From Fragum whitleyi (Eukaryota; Mollusca; Bivalvia; Cardiida; Cardiidae): 64,000 nucleotides of DNA. The first letter of the stretch is position 1, and the number at the start of each line of letters is the position of its first letter. Under the pieces are notes generated by a model that did no database searches, was not told where the DNA came from, and was given only the letters and a program-made list of their open reading frames with translations. The position numbers and the translations under genes were made by a program. This document shows positions 22,455 to 33,696 of this stretch, one piece after another. Where the stretch lies: assembly GCA_948146395.1 (NCBI GenBank), contig OX411549.1, positions 38,487,692-38,551,691 on the forward strand. Direction: 5' to 3'.

Positions 22455-25400
22455 TAATAATGATAAAAATAATATAAAAACCGAAAAGAAAAGGAATCAA
22501 ATATAACCTTTAATTCACGTCAAATTGAAATGGTGGCAAGTATTAAATATAATTTTCATATGACCTACGTCCTGGGAGTGAAATAAACCCGTTTAATTGA
22601 GTTGTTATTACACTGGTGATGTAACACAAGTGGAATAATTATGCAAATGAGCTAAAAACGTATAGCAACGTTGAATTTATCGTTGTGAAAATGACGTCAT
22701 TATGTATTTGCTGACGTCAGTTTGCAAACGGCGTTATATGTTTCGCGGACCAACTTTATAGATCATTTTTTGGAATTTCCTCGATTTTTCGCAAAAATTT
22801 GGGTCATATTATGAATAGAATATCAAATTTGTGTTCAAAGAATACTAAGTTTATTATAATCGTCATCTAAAACAGACAAAAACTCGGCAAAGCCTCGTTT
22901 TTTTCCTAATTTTAGATGACTTGTTTAATAAAATTGGTAATCCTTTACCACTTTTTCAATATCCTCCATTTTTTTATACACAACCCATGCATGTTCCACA
23001 ATAAATTCACGTCTAACATGGCAGACAATACTTACACTTATAATGGCGTCATTCCTATCATGCGTGTTTAAGGCCCGGACAAATTGAAACACCAGTTTGT
23101 GGTTGGTATTTGAACCCGATACAAGAAGCCAGTCCTGGCTGTCATCTAATGTGGGTGGTTTATAACCCGTCGTGTAGTAATCCTGTGAACAAAATTGGCC
23201 CGACGAATTCCTTTAATAGTTGATCGCTTTGAATATATAAGTAGATTTTGTGCGCTGAGCCGTAAAATCAACCCTGTGTTCAGGATGTAAAAACGTTTCG
23301 CGAGCGCTTTGAGATGATACCCCGCTTTGCACGTGCACATACGTGCAAAGCGAGGTATCATTTCGAAAGCGCTTCGCTAGCGTTTTAATCCTGAACGCAG
23401 GGCTATATTCAAATATAGATTCTTGAGCTTAGTTTTGAAAATACAACTATACACAATGAGATGTTTACATTCTACTTTTGTCAACTGACGTTTCTTTGAT
23501 AAGTCACCAAAATATCGTATCTTTACCTTAATTCAAGCTGTATAGATAGGATGTTCTGGTCGAACACCTTAGATATTGTGTCTCTCCCCCCCCCCCCACC
23601 CCCCCCCCACCCCCCAAAAAGGGGGGTGGGGATATTCAAAAGAAATTTGTCCCCAAGGAAAAATGGCCATTTTTAGTAAGAAAAATATACGGAGAGCATA
23701 TCATTTTGCTCCTTATCAGTCTAAAGAACAAAAATTAAACTTATTTTAACTTCTTCGAACGTTGTGAAATTGACATTTACCTCAATCAAATCCATTCTTA
23801 AATCGCCCCCTAAACGCTCCATTAATTCATTCCAAACACTCACACAGACCATTCAAAAAAGCGCTAAAAAATTTCTTAAAAATAAAAGATCAACAACTAC
23901 ATTCACAATGAAAACAGCTAAGGCTATCCACGATTTCACTGAAAGTGTAAACGTCTGTTTGGTTCTTTGAGAAATAGGAAGCTATTTAAAAAACTTGCAT
24001 GCATATTTTATTAATGGAAATACCAAAATTCAAATTCACTCAAAATTCACTCATCTCACTCATTTTATTTCATTCCAAAAATCATTCCAAAATCATACAC
24101 CGTGTCAATTTCAAGATGTTAATAACTGTATTATACGTCATTACAGTGTGCAAACCGATATGTAGAAATCCATTCCCATCTGTATTCTGTTGCGTGATGA
24201 CATACACGTTTACGTTCACCAGTGTTAATACCGCATAAGAACAATCCTGTCAGACGTTAATAGGTTTCCAAAACAGTAGTGCTCACTAAGATTAAATTTA
24301 CTCTTTTTCAAGAATTGTATCCATCTGACAACTATGCATTCTAAAAATGGAGTGAAACAAGGATTCTACATAATTTGTTGAAACCTCAAAGACATCTTTT
24401 AAGTGCGAATCATATGCAATTCTGAGACCGGGTGAACGTATTGTTTGCGTAGAACTACTTTTCAGTCAGAGTGAGTAATTTGCCCCTTGTTTCCTAATGG
24501 TCTATGGATGATCACTCATGAAAACTTGGTGAATGGAAGTACTGGAATGGTAACCTCCCCTGACACTACTTCTAATAATAGAATAATGACATAGATCACA
24601 CACATGAATACGGATACAACGCGGGCAGGTAGTGTAAAGCAGTTAGGCTAAAGGTGTATGCATTGGGTTATACGCTACTTTTCAACACTCGACATTCAAT
24701 CTCGAGAGTGTCTGCAATTATTTTTTCGTGCTCACCCTGTCTTTTTTCCATATGAAAATTAAAGTCGCGGAACATTAATTGATTATCCCTTTATTGAATT
24801 GTTCAAGCAGATAACAACAGAAATTTGATTGTGACCACTGAGAATCGATATGTGTTGCAAAAAAATAATGATACCTAGATAATCTTATTTTCATTTCTTT
24901 CTTTTTATACCCAATGGATCAGACAATCGCTCTTTAAACTACAACCGGCATTATGCCATCTTCACGAGTCAAGGGGTATCGAATCGATAGCTTCTTCTCG
25001 AATGTAAGATAAGTGAAACGTTCGTAAGCCTTGGCTCGACAAGATGGCATAATGCCGAAAGTAATCGAAACCATGTAATTACAGGACTTTGGTTTACGAT
25101 CGACGATATATGTTGAGAAATGTATATCTGAAGCAAGATGCAAACTTGGCCATTAACTCCACTGGGCGAAGGTCACTCGGGCTATTGCTATGGTGTTGTG
25201 TCCGTCATGCGTCCGTCCGAGCGTCCGGTCGTTAAACTTTTCTTTAAAAATGTTCTCTTCAGAATATTTTGGATGAATTTCAACCAAACTTCCCAGGAAT
25301 GATTCTTTCACAGTTGTTCAAAGAACTTTGATCCAATGAAAAACATGGATTTAATGGGTGTGACTTATTTCCAAATATAGTTAAAAGTCAGTTTTCTCAT

Positions 25401-27538
25401 ATTCTTATTGGTGGATACCAATTTAATTTTACATGAAGGATCCTCGGGTGACCCTTTATCAGTCGATATGAAATTATTGTAATCGGATGAAAAATATGTA
25501 TTTTGGCGGAGGTAATTTCTCAAATATATTATATAGTGGAAACTTTGAAAATCATTTTCTCAGAATATAATTGATGGATATCAACCAAATTTCACTGGAA
25601 TGGTCCTTGGGTGACCCTTTATCAGTCTACCAAAATTGTTTTGATCGGATGAAAAATATGTACTTTATGGACGGAGGTCATTTCTGATTATGATTTATAG
25701 TGTAAACTTTAAAAATCATTTTCTCAGAATGTTACAGACGGATATCAATCAAATATCATTGGAATGATCCTTGGGTGACCTATTTTCATGCTTCCAAATT
25801 TTTTTGTCATTGGATGAAATATATGTCTTTTATTGGCGGGGTTCATTTCCTTAATTGTTACATAGTGGAAACTTTGAAAATCATTTTCAACATCAATAGA
25901 ACCCAAAATAACTAAAGATCTAGTCAAAAATTTAGTTTGCTATTACAAGAATTTCAAGCCTGATGAGCGACTCAAGCCATTCGTGGCTTTCTAGTATTTT
26001 TCAGTGTTCATTTCCATCTCTGTATTACAAATAAGTTCATTTTGTAGTCTGTTTTCAAATCGATGGTTCTCTCAATGAATTTTCATTCCCACAATAATTA
26101 TCATCAAGTCAAAAGTTGGCTATTAACACAGGCCACGGCACATTTGCTTCCAACTCTCAAATGTACCCATTCGTAGAGTTAGTAACATCGTGAAATTGAC
26201 ATTCACCTCGACCAAAACCATTCTAAATCACTAATTAAGCGCTCCATTTGATCATTCAAAACACTCTCTCAAACCATTCAAAAACGCTCCAAAATCTTCA
26301 AAAGCCTCAAAATTGTGCATAACGATCATTCAAATCGACCAATTCATTAAACAATTTTATTATCGAGTGTAAATTTCAAATCGTCTGATTAGCCCGAAAA
26401 GATACACAAATGGGAAACCTCGTCGATTCTTTTTAAAGAGAGGTAATAAATTATCGTTAATTTCGTCAAGTTGGACGAAATAATCGATAAAAAAATTACC
26501 TCCCCTTCATTTTATTAAAAAATCACTCATCCAACTCATTCAATATCATTAGGCTATCATTCGAGAATCATTAAACTGATCTATATCACGATATTATTTA
26601 CTGTTTGTCTGTGCATTTAGGAGCAACGTGTATTATTTTCTTTTAATTTTTAGTTTTTTGCTCAGAAAAATTTCCGCAATCTGGTTTGGATTCGATCTCA
26701 GGAATTTTCGATCACAAAGCCACCACCGTAACCATTGGAACACGAACTCTTGCAGGTGGAAAAACGTGGGAATAAAATACCGAGTTAAGCATAGTAAAGA
26801 TCATTGAAAAATTGGCAAGATGAATGATTTTGGTTCGATTAGTTAAATCACTGTGAAATTTACAGGACAAATTATCTTGGAGTGATTTTGGAATTATTTT
26901 CAAATGAATTAATTTGAATGAACGCGTTTTGAGTGAAATTACAAGGAGGTAATCCAATATCGCTAATTTTGTTCAAGATGAAAAAATAGCGATATTTATT
27001 ACCTCCCTTTAATAAAATTGCGTACAGGTTCTATTAACAGCTTTCCATGTCTTCACGAACTTACCATTCGATTACAAAATTCATTTATCTCAGTAAAATC
27101 GTAGATTTTATCGACCGATTCTTGTTTTAAATGTAGTTGTTGATTTTATCATTTTAAGTGATTTTTGGAGCACTTTTGAATGGTTTGAGTGACTGTTTTG
27201 AATAAATGGATGGAGCGCTAAGTGAATGTTTTTGATGGGAATGAGTATAAATTTCACGATGTTCTTAACCGCAAGCTTATACTCACGCTGAGAACCGCGG
27301 TAGTCCGATCTACATATCCAACAACCACATCGCCCGGGAACATCATCCCATCTGCGGAGAGGCCAAACCCGAACCATCCTGACGCACGAACCTCGGTTTG
27401 AAACCCAATATGGGTTTTATTTAAAAGTTTCCAAGAAATTTTGTAATTCGCGTCAATAGATTTTGAATGAGTATAAGAGCCCTGTCCGTAGGCTAGAGCC
27501 AGTAATCCGCAGAAAACAAGACAATATAATTCCTTCAT
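21702..27538 (-). CDS. Secreted DOMON-domain protein, paralogue B
   Basis: Three exons in phase 0, join(27538-27287, 23182-23036, 21836-21702), give 177 residues. A signal peptide (LVFCGLLALAYG) is followed by a single DOMON domain with GWFGFGLS, PGDVVVGYVD, PPTLDDSQDW, KLVFQFVR and IIWAFS. The protein is clearly a paralogue of the gene at 19252-16309: same exon plan, one codon shorter in exon 2. It lies upstream in the same orientation, so the pair is a head-to-tail tandem duplication. Like its paralogue it lacks monooxygenase, cytochrome b561 or membrane segments, so a free secreted haem- or sugar-binding type of domain is likely; the ligand is unknown. The 4.1-kb intron 1 is loaded with MITEs and a tandem-repeat element. 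Confidence 0.85.
22404..22478. repeat. (AAT)n microsatellite
   Basis: About 20 imperfect AAT repeats, the last ones varied with ATG, inside intron 2 of DOMON gene B. Confidence 0.85.
22562..23030. other. Intron 2 of DOMON gene B, unidentified
   Basis: Contains a possible inverted pair (gtcatctaaaa near 22864 and ttttagatgac near 22910) and paired TGACGTCA-like words near 22690-22720. Not assigned to a known family. Confidence 0.3.
23036..23182 (-). CDS. DOMON gene B, exon 2
   Basis: Acceptor ttcacag, donor GTAAGT, phase 0. Forty-nine residues with GYKPPTLDDSQDW and KLVFQFVR. Confidence 0.85.
23270..23403. mobile_element. MITE-B copy
   Basis: Near-perfect hairpin. Ends ccctgtgttcaggatgtaaa / ttttaatcctgaacgcaggg, centre gataccccgctttgcacgtg paired with cgtgcaaagcgaggtatc. 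Other copies lie at 34741, 39228, 54464, 55119, 57640 and 61338. Confidence 0.75.
23587..23634. repeat. Poly-C/poly-G low-complexity run
   Basis: Several runs of C broken by single A bases, then aaaaa and a short G-rich reverse counterpart, so the tract can fold back on itself. Confidence 0.8.
23750..24134. mobile_element. MITE-A copy, intron 1 of DOMON gene B
   Basis: Left end gttgtgaaattgacatttacctcaatc, right end gtcaatttcaagatgttaataactgta. Central hairpin lost or rearranged. Confidence 0.6.
24135..25140. other. Intron 1 of DOMON gene B, no recognised element
   Basis: AT-rich sequence. The word gccatcttcacgagtcaagg near 24955 and caagatggcat near 25041 form a loose inverted pair, with similar ctcgaatgtaag between them; possibly an eroded MITE. 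Confidence 0.3.
25150..26000 (-). repeat. 165-bp tandem-repeat mobile element, copy 2
   Basis: Same family as 1001-2340 in the opposite orientation. It starts ccactgggcgaaggtcactcg, runs through a GTCCGTCCGAGCGTCCGG stretch and then about four units with tttctcagaat, caaccaaatttcactggaatg and gggtgaccctttatcag blocks. It ends near cattcgtggctttctag, which is the complement of the left end of copy 1. Confidence 0.65.
26177..26610. mobile_element. MITE-A copy
   Basis: Left end gttagtaacatcgtgaaattgac, central hairpin near gttaatttcgtcaagttggacg, right end tatatcacgatattatttactg. Confidence 0.65.
26780..27274. mobile_element. MITE-A copy, reverse orientation, next to DOMON B exon 1
   Basis: Starts gttaagcatagtaaagatcattg, has the hairpin gctaattttgttcaagatg ... 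tagcgatatttattacctccc, and ends aaatttcacgatgttcttaacc only about 14 bp from the exon 1 splice donor of gene B. Confidence 0.7.
27287..27538 (-). CDS. DOMON gene B, exon 1
   Basis: Eighty-four codons from ATG 27538 to a GTGAGT donor. Signal peptide, then THIGFQTEV, GWFGFGLS and PGDVVVGYVD. Confidence 0.85.
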
Positions 27539-27865
27539 TGTGCTATCTACTGACGGTTAGTATTTGCTGAAAAAGACCTTCTCACCACGGGTCACCTCTA
27601 AAATATCACGGCCAAGTGTGATCTTATCAAAAGTATTATTTCAAGTTAATCAATCTAAAACCTCCATTGTCCTTTGTGACCAACCCTCGTACTGTCTTAC
27701 TTTATTTGGACTTTTGAAAAGGCTACTACTCCTGTTCGAAAAACATAGAAAAAGTTCGGCATGACCTAATGGCTCATAATTTTGATTTCAGCCTTCGTTA
27801 TGGAATTAATGAACTCACAAGATACACTTACAAGACTCATCTAGAGCAAAAAAAATGTAACCATA

Positions 27866-28353
27866 TTCAGTTAGTAATATCATGAAATTGACATTCATCT
27901 CAATCAAAACCATTCTAAATCACTCTCTCAGTGCTCCATTCATTCATTCATTCATTCGTTCACTCATTCCAAACACTCATTCATTTCAAACGTTCATTCA
28001 TTCATTCCAAAAACTCATTCAAACAACTGAAGAACGCTCCAAAATGAGAACAAAATGATAAAATCAATGGCTTCATTCAAAAAAATAGAAAAATCGCGAT
28101 TTCACTGACAAAACTGAGTTTGTGAGCGTCTGGTTGGTTCCTGAAGAAAAGGAAGCTATTTTTAGAACTTGTATCTATACTTTATTCAAGGGTGAAAATA
28201 AATATCGCTAATTTTGTTTATCCTGAACAAAATTTGCAATATTAGATTACCTCGCGTTAATTTCACTAAAAACTCAACTCATCGCACTCATTCAATTTAA
28301 TTAAAAAATTATTCAAAAATAACCACCTTGTCAAATTCACGATGTTGTTAACT
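27866..28353. mobile_element. MITE-A copy, nearly complete
   Basis: Left end CAGTTAGTAATATCATGAAATTGAC; the arm contains a run of cattcattcattcattcgtt; the centre hairpin is aatatcgctaattttg paired with caaaatttgcaatatt; right end GTCAAATTCACGATGTTGTTAACTATA. One of the best full-length copies (about 490 bp). Confidence 0.8.
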
Positions 28354-28955
28354 ATATCACAAAATACAAAATTGATATCATTTAAAGAATTTATTCCAAT
28401 CATCTCTCATGGCGTTTAATAAAAAAAAAAAAATTCTTTCTCTAATAATTTAGTTTTAGTTCTCTCCATCAAGATGGAAAAATTCGTGCAATCTGATTGA
28501 ATAAAGATTGGTTTTTTATTCTTCAATAAAAACGATTGAGTACGCAGCTATTTTGTAATCTTATACAAAAAGTAGTACCAAAAGCTATCCGCGTCATTAT
28601 TGAGTTTTCTTTGTAATTTTCTTCATGTTATTAAATTAGAAGATATGTAGAGAGTCATTGTTGGAGGTATGAAAACAAATTACCCACGTATGAACCCTCT
28701 TCGCTTCAAAGCATTTTCGAAATGAGCCCTGAACTGGGAAACAACAACAACAAGTATCTGGTGTTGTATGCAACACATAAAGTCCCCTACCGGCTTCGTT
28801 TGTCTCAATGTTTTCCCACGCCAATTCTATCAGGGACGTCAAAACCAGGTCTTGTTTTGGAAAGGGTTAAACAAGACTTACATGAGTTGTTGTCTCTGCT
28901 GTGTGATTAATACTGCTGCATCACCACCCTGACTAACATGGCTTATAAATTTTTT
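28354..28955. other. Intergenic spacer
   Basis: No gene recognised. Contains the word cagggacgtcaaaaccaggtcttg with no coding context. The short frames here have no family features. Confidence 0.35.
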
Positions 28956-28969
28956 TACATTTTAAAACA

Positions 28970-29610
28970 GGTTTCATCAAGTTAGCTTGCTTAGTTATTA
29001 AGTTATTGCAGGATCCATTTTTTGCCATATTTTCACTCTTTCCGTTACCAAAGCAACCGCACTTTTTGTCAAAGAACAAAGATAAAATGACGTGCATAAT
29101 CTACACATTGCCATCTAGTCATATACCAAGTCTCATCAAATTAGCTTGCTTACTTATTAACTTATCGCAGGATCCAATATTTTTTGCCATATTTTCACTA
29201 TTTCCGTAACCATAGCAACAACAATTTTAGTCTAAAAACAAAAATAAAATGATGTGCATAATCTACACATTGCCATATAGTCATATACCAAGTCTCATCA
29301 AACTAGCTTGCTTAGTTATTATCTTATCGCAGGATCCCATTTTTGACCATATTTTCACTATTTCTGTAACCATAGCAACCTCAATTTAAGTCGAAAAACA
29401 AAAATAAAATGATGTGCATAATCTACACATTGCCATCTAGTCATATACCAACTTTCATCAAAAACGCTTGCTTAGTTATTAAGTTATCGCGGGATCCAGA
29501 TTTGAGCGGACAGACGGACGGACAGACGGACGGACGGACGGACAGACGGACGGACAGACGGAGGGCAAACCTATAGTCCCCTCCGGTGTGAACACCGGTA
29601 GGGGACTAAC
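28970..29610 (+). repeat. 146-bp tandem repeats with GGACGGACAGACGG end
   Basis: About three and a half units of about 146 bp, each containing catcaa(g/a)ttagcttgctta, atcgcaggatcc, gccatattttcac and gtgcataatctacacattgcc. The array finishes in a (GGAC/AGAC)n stretch (29508-29565), then tagtcccctccggtgtgaacaccggtaggggacta, an inverted repeat, and a CAA run. The layout parallels the other GTCCG-ended tandem elements here. Confidence 0.65.
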
Positions 29611-29857
29611 AACAACAACAACAAAAATCTCTTGTATTGACATTTTTTGTGCATAGATGAAGAGAGTATTTGTTAATATCATGGAGACATGACACTAAAT
29701 TTTCTATAACACTGAATGAATACGCAAAGTTGATTTATACATGAGTGTGATTTGCTTTTTAGTATCACACCTTCATGAATAAAGAAATTGGCTATTTATA
29801 TCTTAATATTAAAAAGTAAAACGTCAATATTTCTCCACAATGCAACAGATTTAATTT

Positions 29858-30019
29858 AAGGTAGTGGAACAGTAATAGATCCATAACATTTCGGAACTCA
29901 TGATCTTTCCAAATGTTGACCGAGGTTTCCTAGTGATAATCATAAGGAAACTCGTTTAACACTGTTAAAGTTCATTTCTTCCAAAACATTGCGGAACTAT
30001 TACACGTCAACTACCTTAA
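29858..30019. mobile_element. MITE-D copy 1
   Basis: Palindromic element. Ends AAGGTAGTGGAACAGTAATA / TATTACACGTCAACTACCTT, centre accgaggtttcctagtgat paired with atcataaggaaactcgt. Copies also lie at 44568-44708 and 61043-61156. Confidence 0.65.
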
Positions 30020-30049
30020 CCATCTAAGTTCCCAGGACACAGCACTAAC

Positions 30050-30320
30050 ATTTGTGACCCGTCACGCAAATAGGGACCATCTGGGTAGTGCGTAAAGTGT
30101 TGATCCTAGTCAGACTGCGCGGAATGCGCAGACTGACTTGGGTCGAAGCCTTTTGCGCTGCGCTTTTTTTCTGAAGCTAGAATGATCAATATACCTTCCA
30201 TTGAAAGAATTTTTTGAAATGCGACTTCTGGTTGAGTTATGCTAGACCCAATCTCTTTTTTAAAATATTTATTTACAAATTTCCCGGATGTTCCCTTTTC
30301 GCGTAACAGGTCACAATTAT
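30050..30320. mobile_element. MITE-E copy 1
   Basis: Ends TTGTGACCCGTCACGCAAATAGGGA and TTCCCTTTTCGCGTAACAGGTCACAATT. Contains ctagtcagactgcgc words in inverted order. A second copy lies at 40146-40401. Confidence 0.6.
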
Positions 30321-30362
30321 ACAGGGTAGCTTATGGCTAGAGGTAGGGTTCGTAATTGAGTT

Positions 30363-30814
30363 ACAGTTAGTAACATCATGAAATTAACACTTACCTCAAT
30401 CAAAACCATTCTAAATCGCTCATTCAGCGATCTATTCACTGATTCCAAACACTCACTATAACCATTCAAAATCTCCCAACCCCATTTAAAATATAGAAAA
30501 AATCAACAACGTCATTCAAAATAAATTTGGAAACAGAAAATCGCGTTTCACTGACATATTTCAAATTGTAATCGTCTAATAGTTTTCTCGAAAAAATATT
30601 AAGCTATCTAAAGAACTTGTATGCATATTTTATTAAAGGGAAATAATAAATATCGCTTATTTTGTTCATCCTGAACAAAATTTGCGATATTGGATTACCT
30701 CCCATTAAATTAACTCAGAATTCGCTCCACACACTCATTTAATTGCACTCCTAAATAAATCCAATATCATTCCAAAATCATTCACCTTGTCAATTTCACG
30801 ATGTTGTTATCTGT
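30363..30814. mobile_element. MITE-A copy, nearly complete
   Basis: Left end TACAGTTAGTAACATCATG; hairpin aatatcgcttattttgttc paired with gaacaaaatttgcgatatt, flanked by gggaaataataa and ggattacctccc; right end CACGATGTTGTTATCTGTA. Confidence 0.8.
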
Positions 30815-31019
30815 AGGCAACAAAGCTGTCGAAACAAGCTCTGTTTTTTGTTTAAATGAAAAAATCCGTTATCTGTCATTCAAATCCACTGTTTTGGGTA
30901 ACCATTTGAATCGTCTCATCAAACCGACTTCAATGAATACCCATAGCAAAGGGTTTAAATGGAAATTAAACATTTAAACTGTCTTTGCCGTCTCTAATCT
31001 GAGCTCTGGCCTAAAATAG

Positions 31020-31310
31020 AATAGCCGAAAAAATCAGTTCTATAAGCTTATACATAGTCGTTTCGGACTTTCAATCTACAGTTCCCCGGGTTCGATCCCT
31101 GGCACTCATCCTTTCCGACTTTTTGTCTCTCACCAATGGGTTGAAAATTGTTGACCTATGTGAGATAGCAGCTGGAGGCCAGATTATAATTCAATGGAAG
31201 CGCTGGTAAGAGAAATACCAGGAATCCAATGTTAGGTGCTCCGGTCGCAGCGATATAACTAAAAGATTGTTGAAAGCGGCGTATTACCCCGTTCAAACAA
31301 AAAAATATAA
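31020..31310 (+). repeat. tRNA-derived SINE, plus strand
   Basis: B box GGGTTCGATCCCTGGC (31088-31103), then the central words tcctttccgac, tctctcaccaat and gacctatgtgagatagcagctgg, and the 3' words ccggtcgcagcgatataac and gcggcgtattacccc. The same arrangement occurs in reverse at 45150-45428 and at 55325-56030. The tRNA head is damaged. Confidence 0.55.
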
Positions 31311-31918
31311 GCCGTAAACCTGGTACAGTGTAGTGTAAAAGTGTCCAGTGTAGAAACAAGGAAGTTGGCGGACATAAATAGCAATGGAATGTAATTACAT
31401 TTTCAATTGCAAAAATAGGGGCCTACAGGTTATTTTCAATGATGATGTTTAACAAACAACTCTGTAGCCAACATTAAAAATTATATTTTATTTTATTCTT
31501 ACTGTTTTCTAGTGATGCTACCAACACAGCAAGGATTCAATGGATAAATTTGGATGATTAGCACAAAGTGAATGCGAAGCGGTGACCAAAAGACAGTACC
31601 AACTACGAAGGTTTTAGGTAAGAAATAAAAGATTCAGATCTTGTTTTAAGCTCTAGTCCAAAACACACCACTCGACAGATTCAGTCATACAGAGCAGAGT
31701 GTGAAGCGCACCATAACAGTTCGTCCTTGAATCGCCCAATACAGCTAATGAAAGAAGAAGTAATTACGCCTTCAAAATGAAAATAATACATTATCCGTAA
31801 TCAGTACACTATATTTCGGACAATCATTTAAATCGTATTTTCAAGATGGCTCTAATTTGTACCCATAATATAGGATTTGAATTATAAATTAGGAATTGAT
31901 TACCATTATGCCCTTTTA

Positions 31919-32090
31919 CAGTTAGAAACATCGTGAGTTGACAAGTTGAATGATTTTTTAATAATATTGAATGAGTGTGTGGAACGAGTTATGGATGAAT
32001 CTTAAGGGAGATCATACATAACTCTTATTTCGTCCAAATAATACGAACTTTTCGTTATTCTATTACCCCCCTTTACAAAAACAGCGTGCT
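31919..32090. mobile_element. MITE-A, left part
   Basis: CAGTTAGAAACATCGTGAGTTGACAAG start, hairpin remnants and a final ccccctttacaaa; the other arm is absent. Confidence 0.55.
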
Positions 32091-32457
32091 TTTCCTTACA
32101 AAGAGTTGTGAGTTTTCGATTGATACTTCCAATTCAACACAAGCTAATGAAAACAAGGAATAGTTTGCCCGATTTGAATAAATATCTGAAGTATTGTGAA
32201 CGTTTGCACCGCATAAAAATTATTTTTAAAAAAAAGTAAAAAAGAAAATGATTTTTACGTAACGAGCAATTTCTTCTCTTCACAATGCCCTTTTGACTTG
32301 TGAATTCAGGAGAACTAATCTGAAAAGATTTTAATTACATGATATTTGACATAGCACTTTATTTTGGTCAGTGAAATGACCTTTACGTTGTTTTTTTTTT
32401 TAAGAATTTTCACTACAACCAAGAAAATATTTTTCTGAAGACCAAGTGACTCAGCGA

Positions 32458-32512
32458 AGCTTCCGATTCGTGATCATGTATCTGTTTCTTGAACACGACG
32501 ACTAGAATTTAG
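32458..32512 (-). pseudogene. Relic of the CNBD2-like last exon (most diverged)
   Basis: The minus-strand frame reads VVVFKKQIHDHESEASL, matching the VVFKKQLHDHESDAAL end of exon 13 at 33697-33846. No splice sites are seen. It lies directly upstream of a MITE-A. Confidence 0.6.
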
Positions 32513-32948
32513 TTACAAACATCGTGAAATTTGACAAGGTGAATGATTTGGAATGATTCATGAATGAAATTGAATGAGTGTGTGGAGCTAGATTTGAGTG
32601 AAATTAAAGGAAGGAAATCTAATATCGCTTATTTTGTTCAAGATGAACAAAATTAGCAATATTTGTTACCTCCCTTTAATGAAATATACGTACTTTTCTG
32701 TTTATGTGTCTTCGTGGACTAACCAGACACTTTAAAATTCACAACAGCCAATAAAATAATAAAATAATTTGATCGATTTGAATCTGATATTGGTCCTATT
32801 GAACTATTTCGAAGAGTCTTATGATTATTTCGGAGCGTTTTTGATCGATTTGAGTGAGTGTATGGAACGAATAAATGAAGCGCTGAATGAAATATTTAGA
32901 ATGATTTTGATCGGAATGAGTGTCAATTTCAAGATGTTTTTAACTATA
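32507..32948. mobile_element. MITE-A copy
   Basis: Left end TAGTTACAAACATCGTGAAATTTGAC; hairpin aatatcgcttattttgttcaag paired with aacaaaattagcaatatt; right end CAAGATGTTTTTAACTATA. Confidence 0.75.
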
Positions 32949-33165
32949 GCATCTTTCATTGACTTGTAGGCGACCCTATGAGAAAGAAAGGATTCAGATC
33001 GTGATTTATCCCCTTTGACTAAAGCCCCGGTAAAAGTACACCACTTCAAAGATGCAGTTAACAGCTCAGCCTAATATTGCAGTTTGTGTTTTTTAGTCAT
33101 CAGACAGAGCTTAAGGTAAGGGTAATGATTTCGCTTTCGAAATAAATCCCTTTCCGTCGTTCTAA

Positions 33166-33235
33166 TCCGATGTTGTGGGTACTTATTGGAATCGTCTCAA
33201 TTAGACGATTCAAATGAGTACCCACAACATAGGGG
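33166..33235. repeat. Palindrome with AATCGTCT core
   Basis: atgttgtgggtacttattgg pairs with the downstream tgagtacccacaacat. The centre GGAATCGTCTCAATTAGACG is the same core found in MITE-C and the pogo-like elements. Confidence 0.6.
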
Positions 33236-33299
33236 GTGTAGTAGAATCAAAAGGTTTAGGTTCACATGAACCCCTCTTTATTCGAAGCGCTAGCCAAAA

Positions 33300-33412
33300 C
33301 ATATAACTTGAAAGATTCAATAATACAGCGCCGCGTCCGATTCGTGATCATGTAACTGTTTCTTGAACACGACTAGATTAGCAACAGTCGTTGACTTGTA
33401 GGCGTCCCAATT
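33300..33412 (-). pseudogene. Duplicate of the CNBD2-like last exon, 5' part missing
   Basis: The minus frame reads NWDAYKSTTVANLVVFKKQ, then LHDHESDAALYY and stop, nearly identical to the genuine exon at 33697-33846. It lacks the first part of that exon and its acceptor. A MITE-C lies between the two. The non-coding flank (cttgaaagattcaataatac) is duplicated too. Confidence 0.75.
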
Positions 33413-33419
33413 GGTCTTG

Positions 33420-33652
33420 GGTCCGTTTTACTAAACATCTTACGATCATTTTTTGCATAAGTCAAAAATTAAACTTGCTTCTACAGAAGAAATAAAATAT
33501 AGAATTCTGCCATGCATCATCACATTGGAACCGTCTTCTAAAGACGATTCTAATGGGATATTGCAAGGCAGAATCAAACAATGAATGAAAACGCCAGGTA
33601 CGATTTGTGCTTTTGACTTACGATCAATTGATTCGTAAGAACATTAGTCAAA
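33420..33652. mobile_element. MITE-C copy 3
   Basis: Start tccgttttactaaacatcttacgatc, centre ggaaccgtcttctaaagacg, end gattcgtaagaac. It separates the CNBD2-like last exon from its duplicate. Confidence 0.7.
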
Positions 33653-33696
33653 TTCTGTACTCGGAGCGCTGGCCTAAGACAATTAACTTGAAAGAT

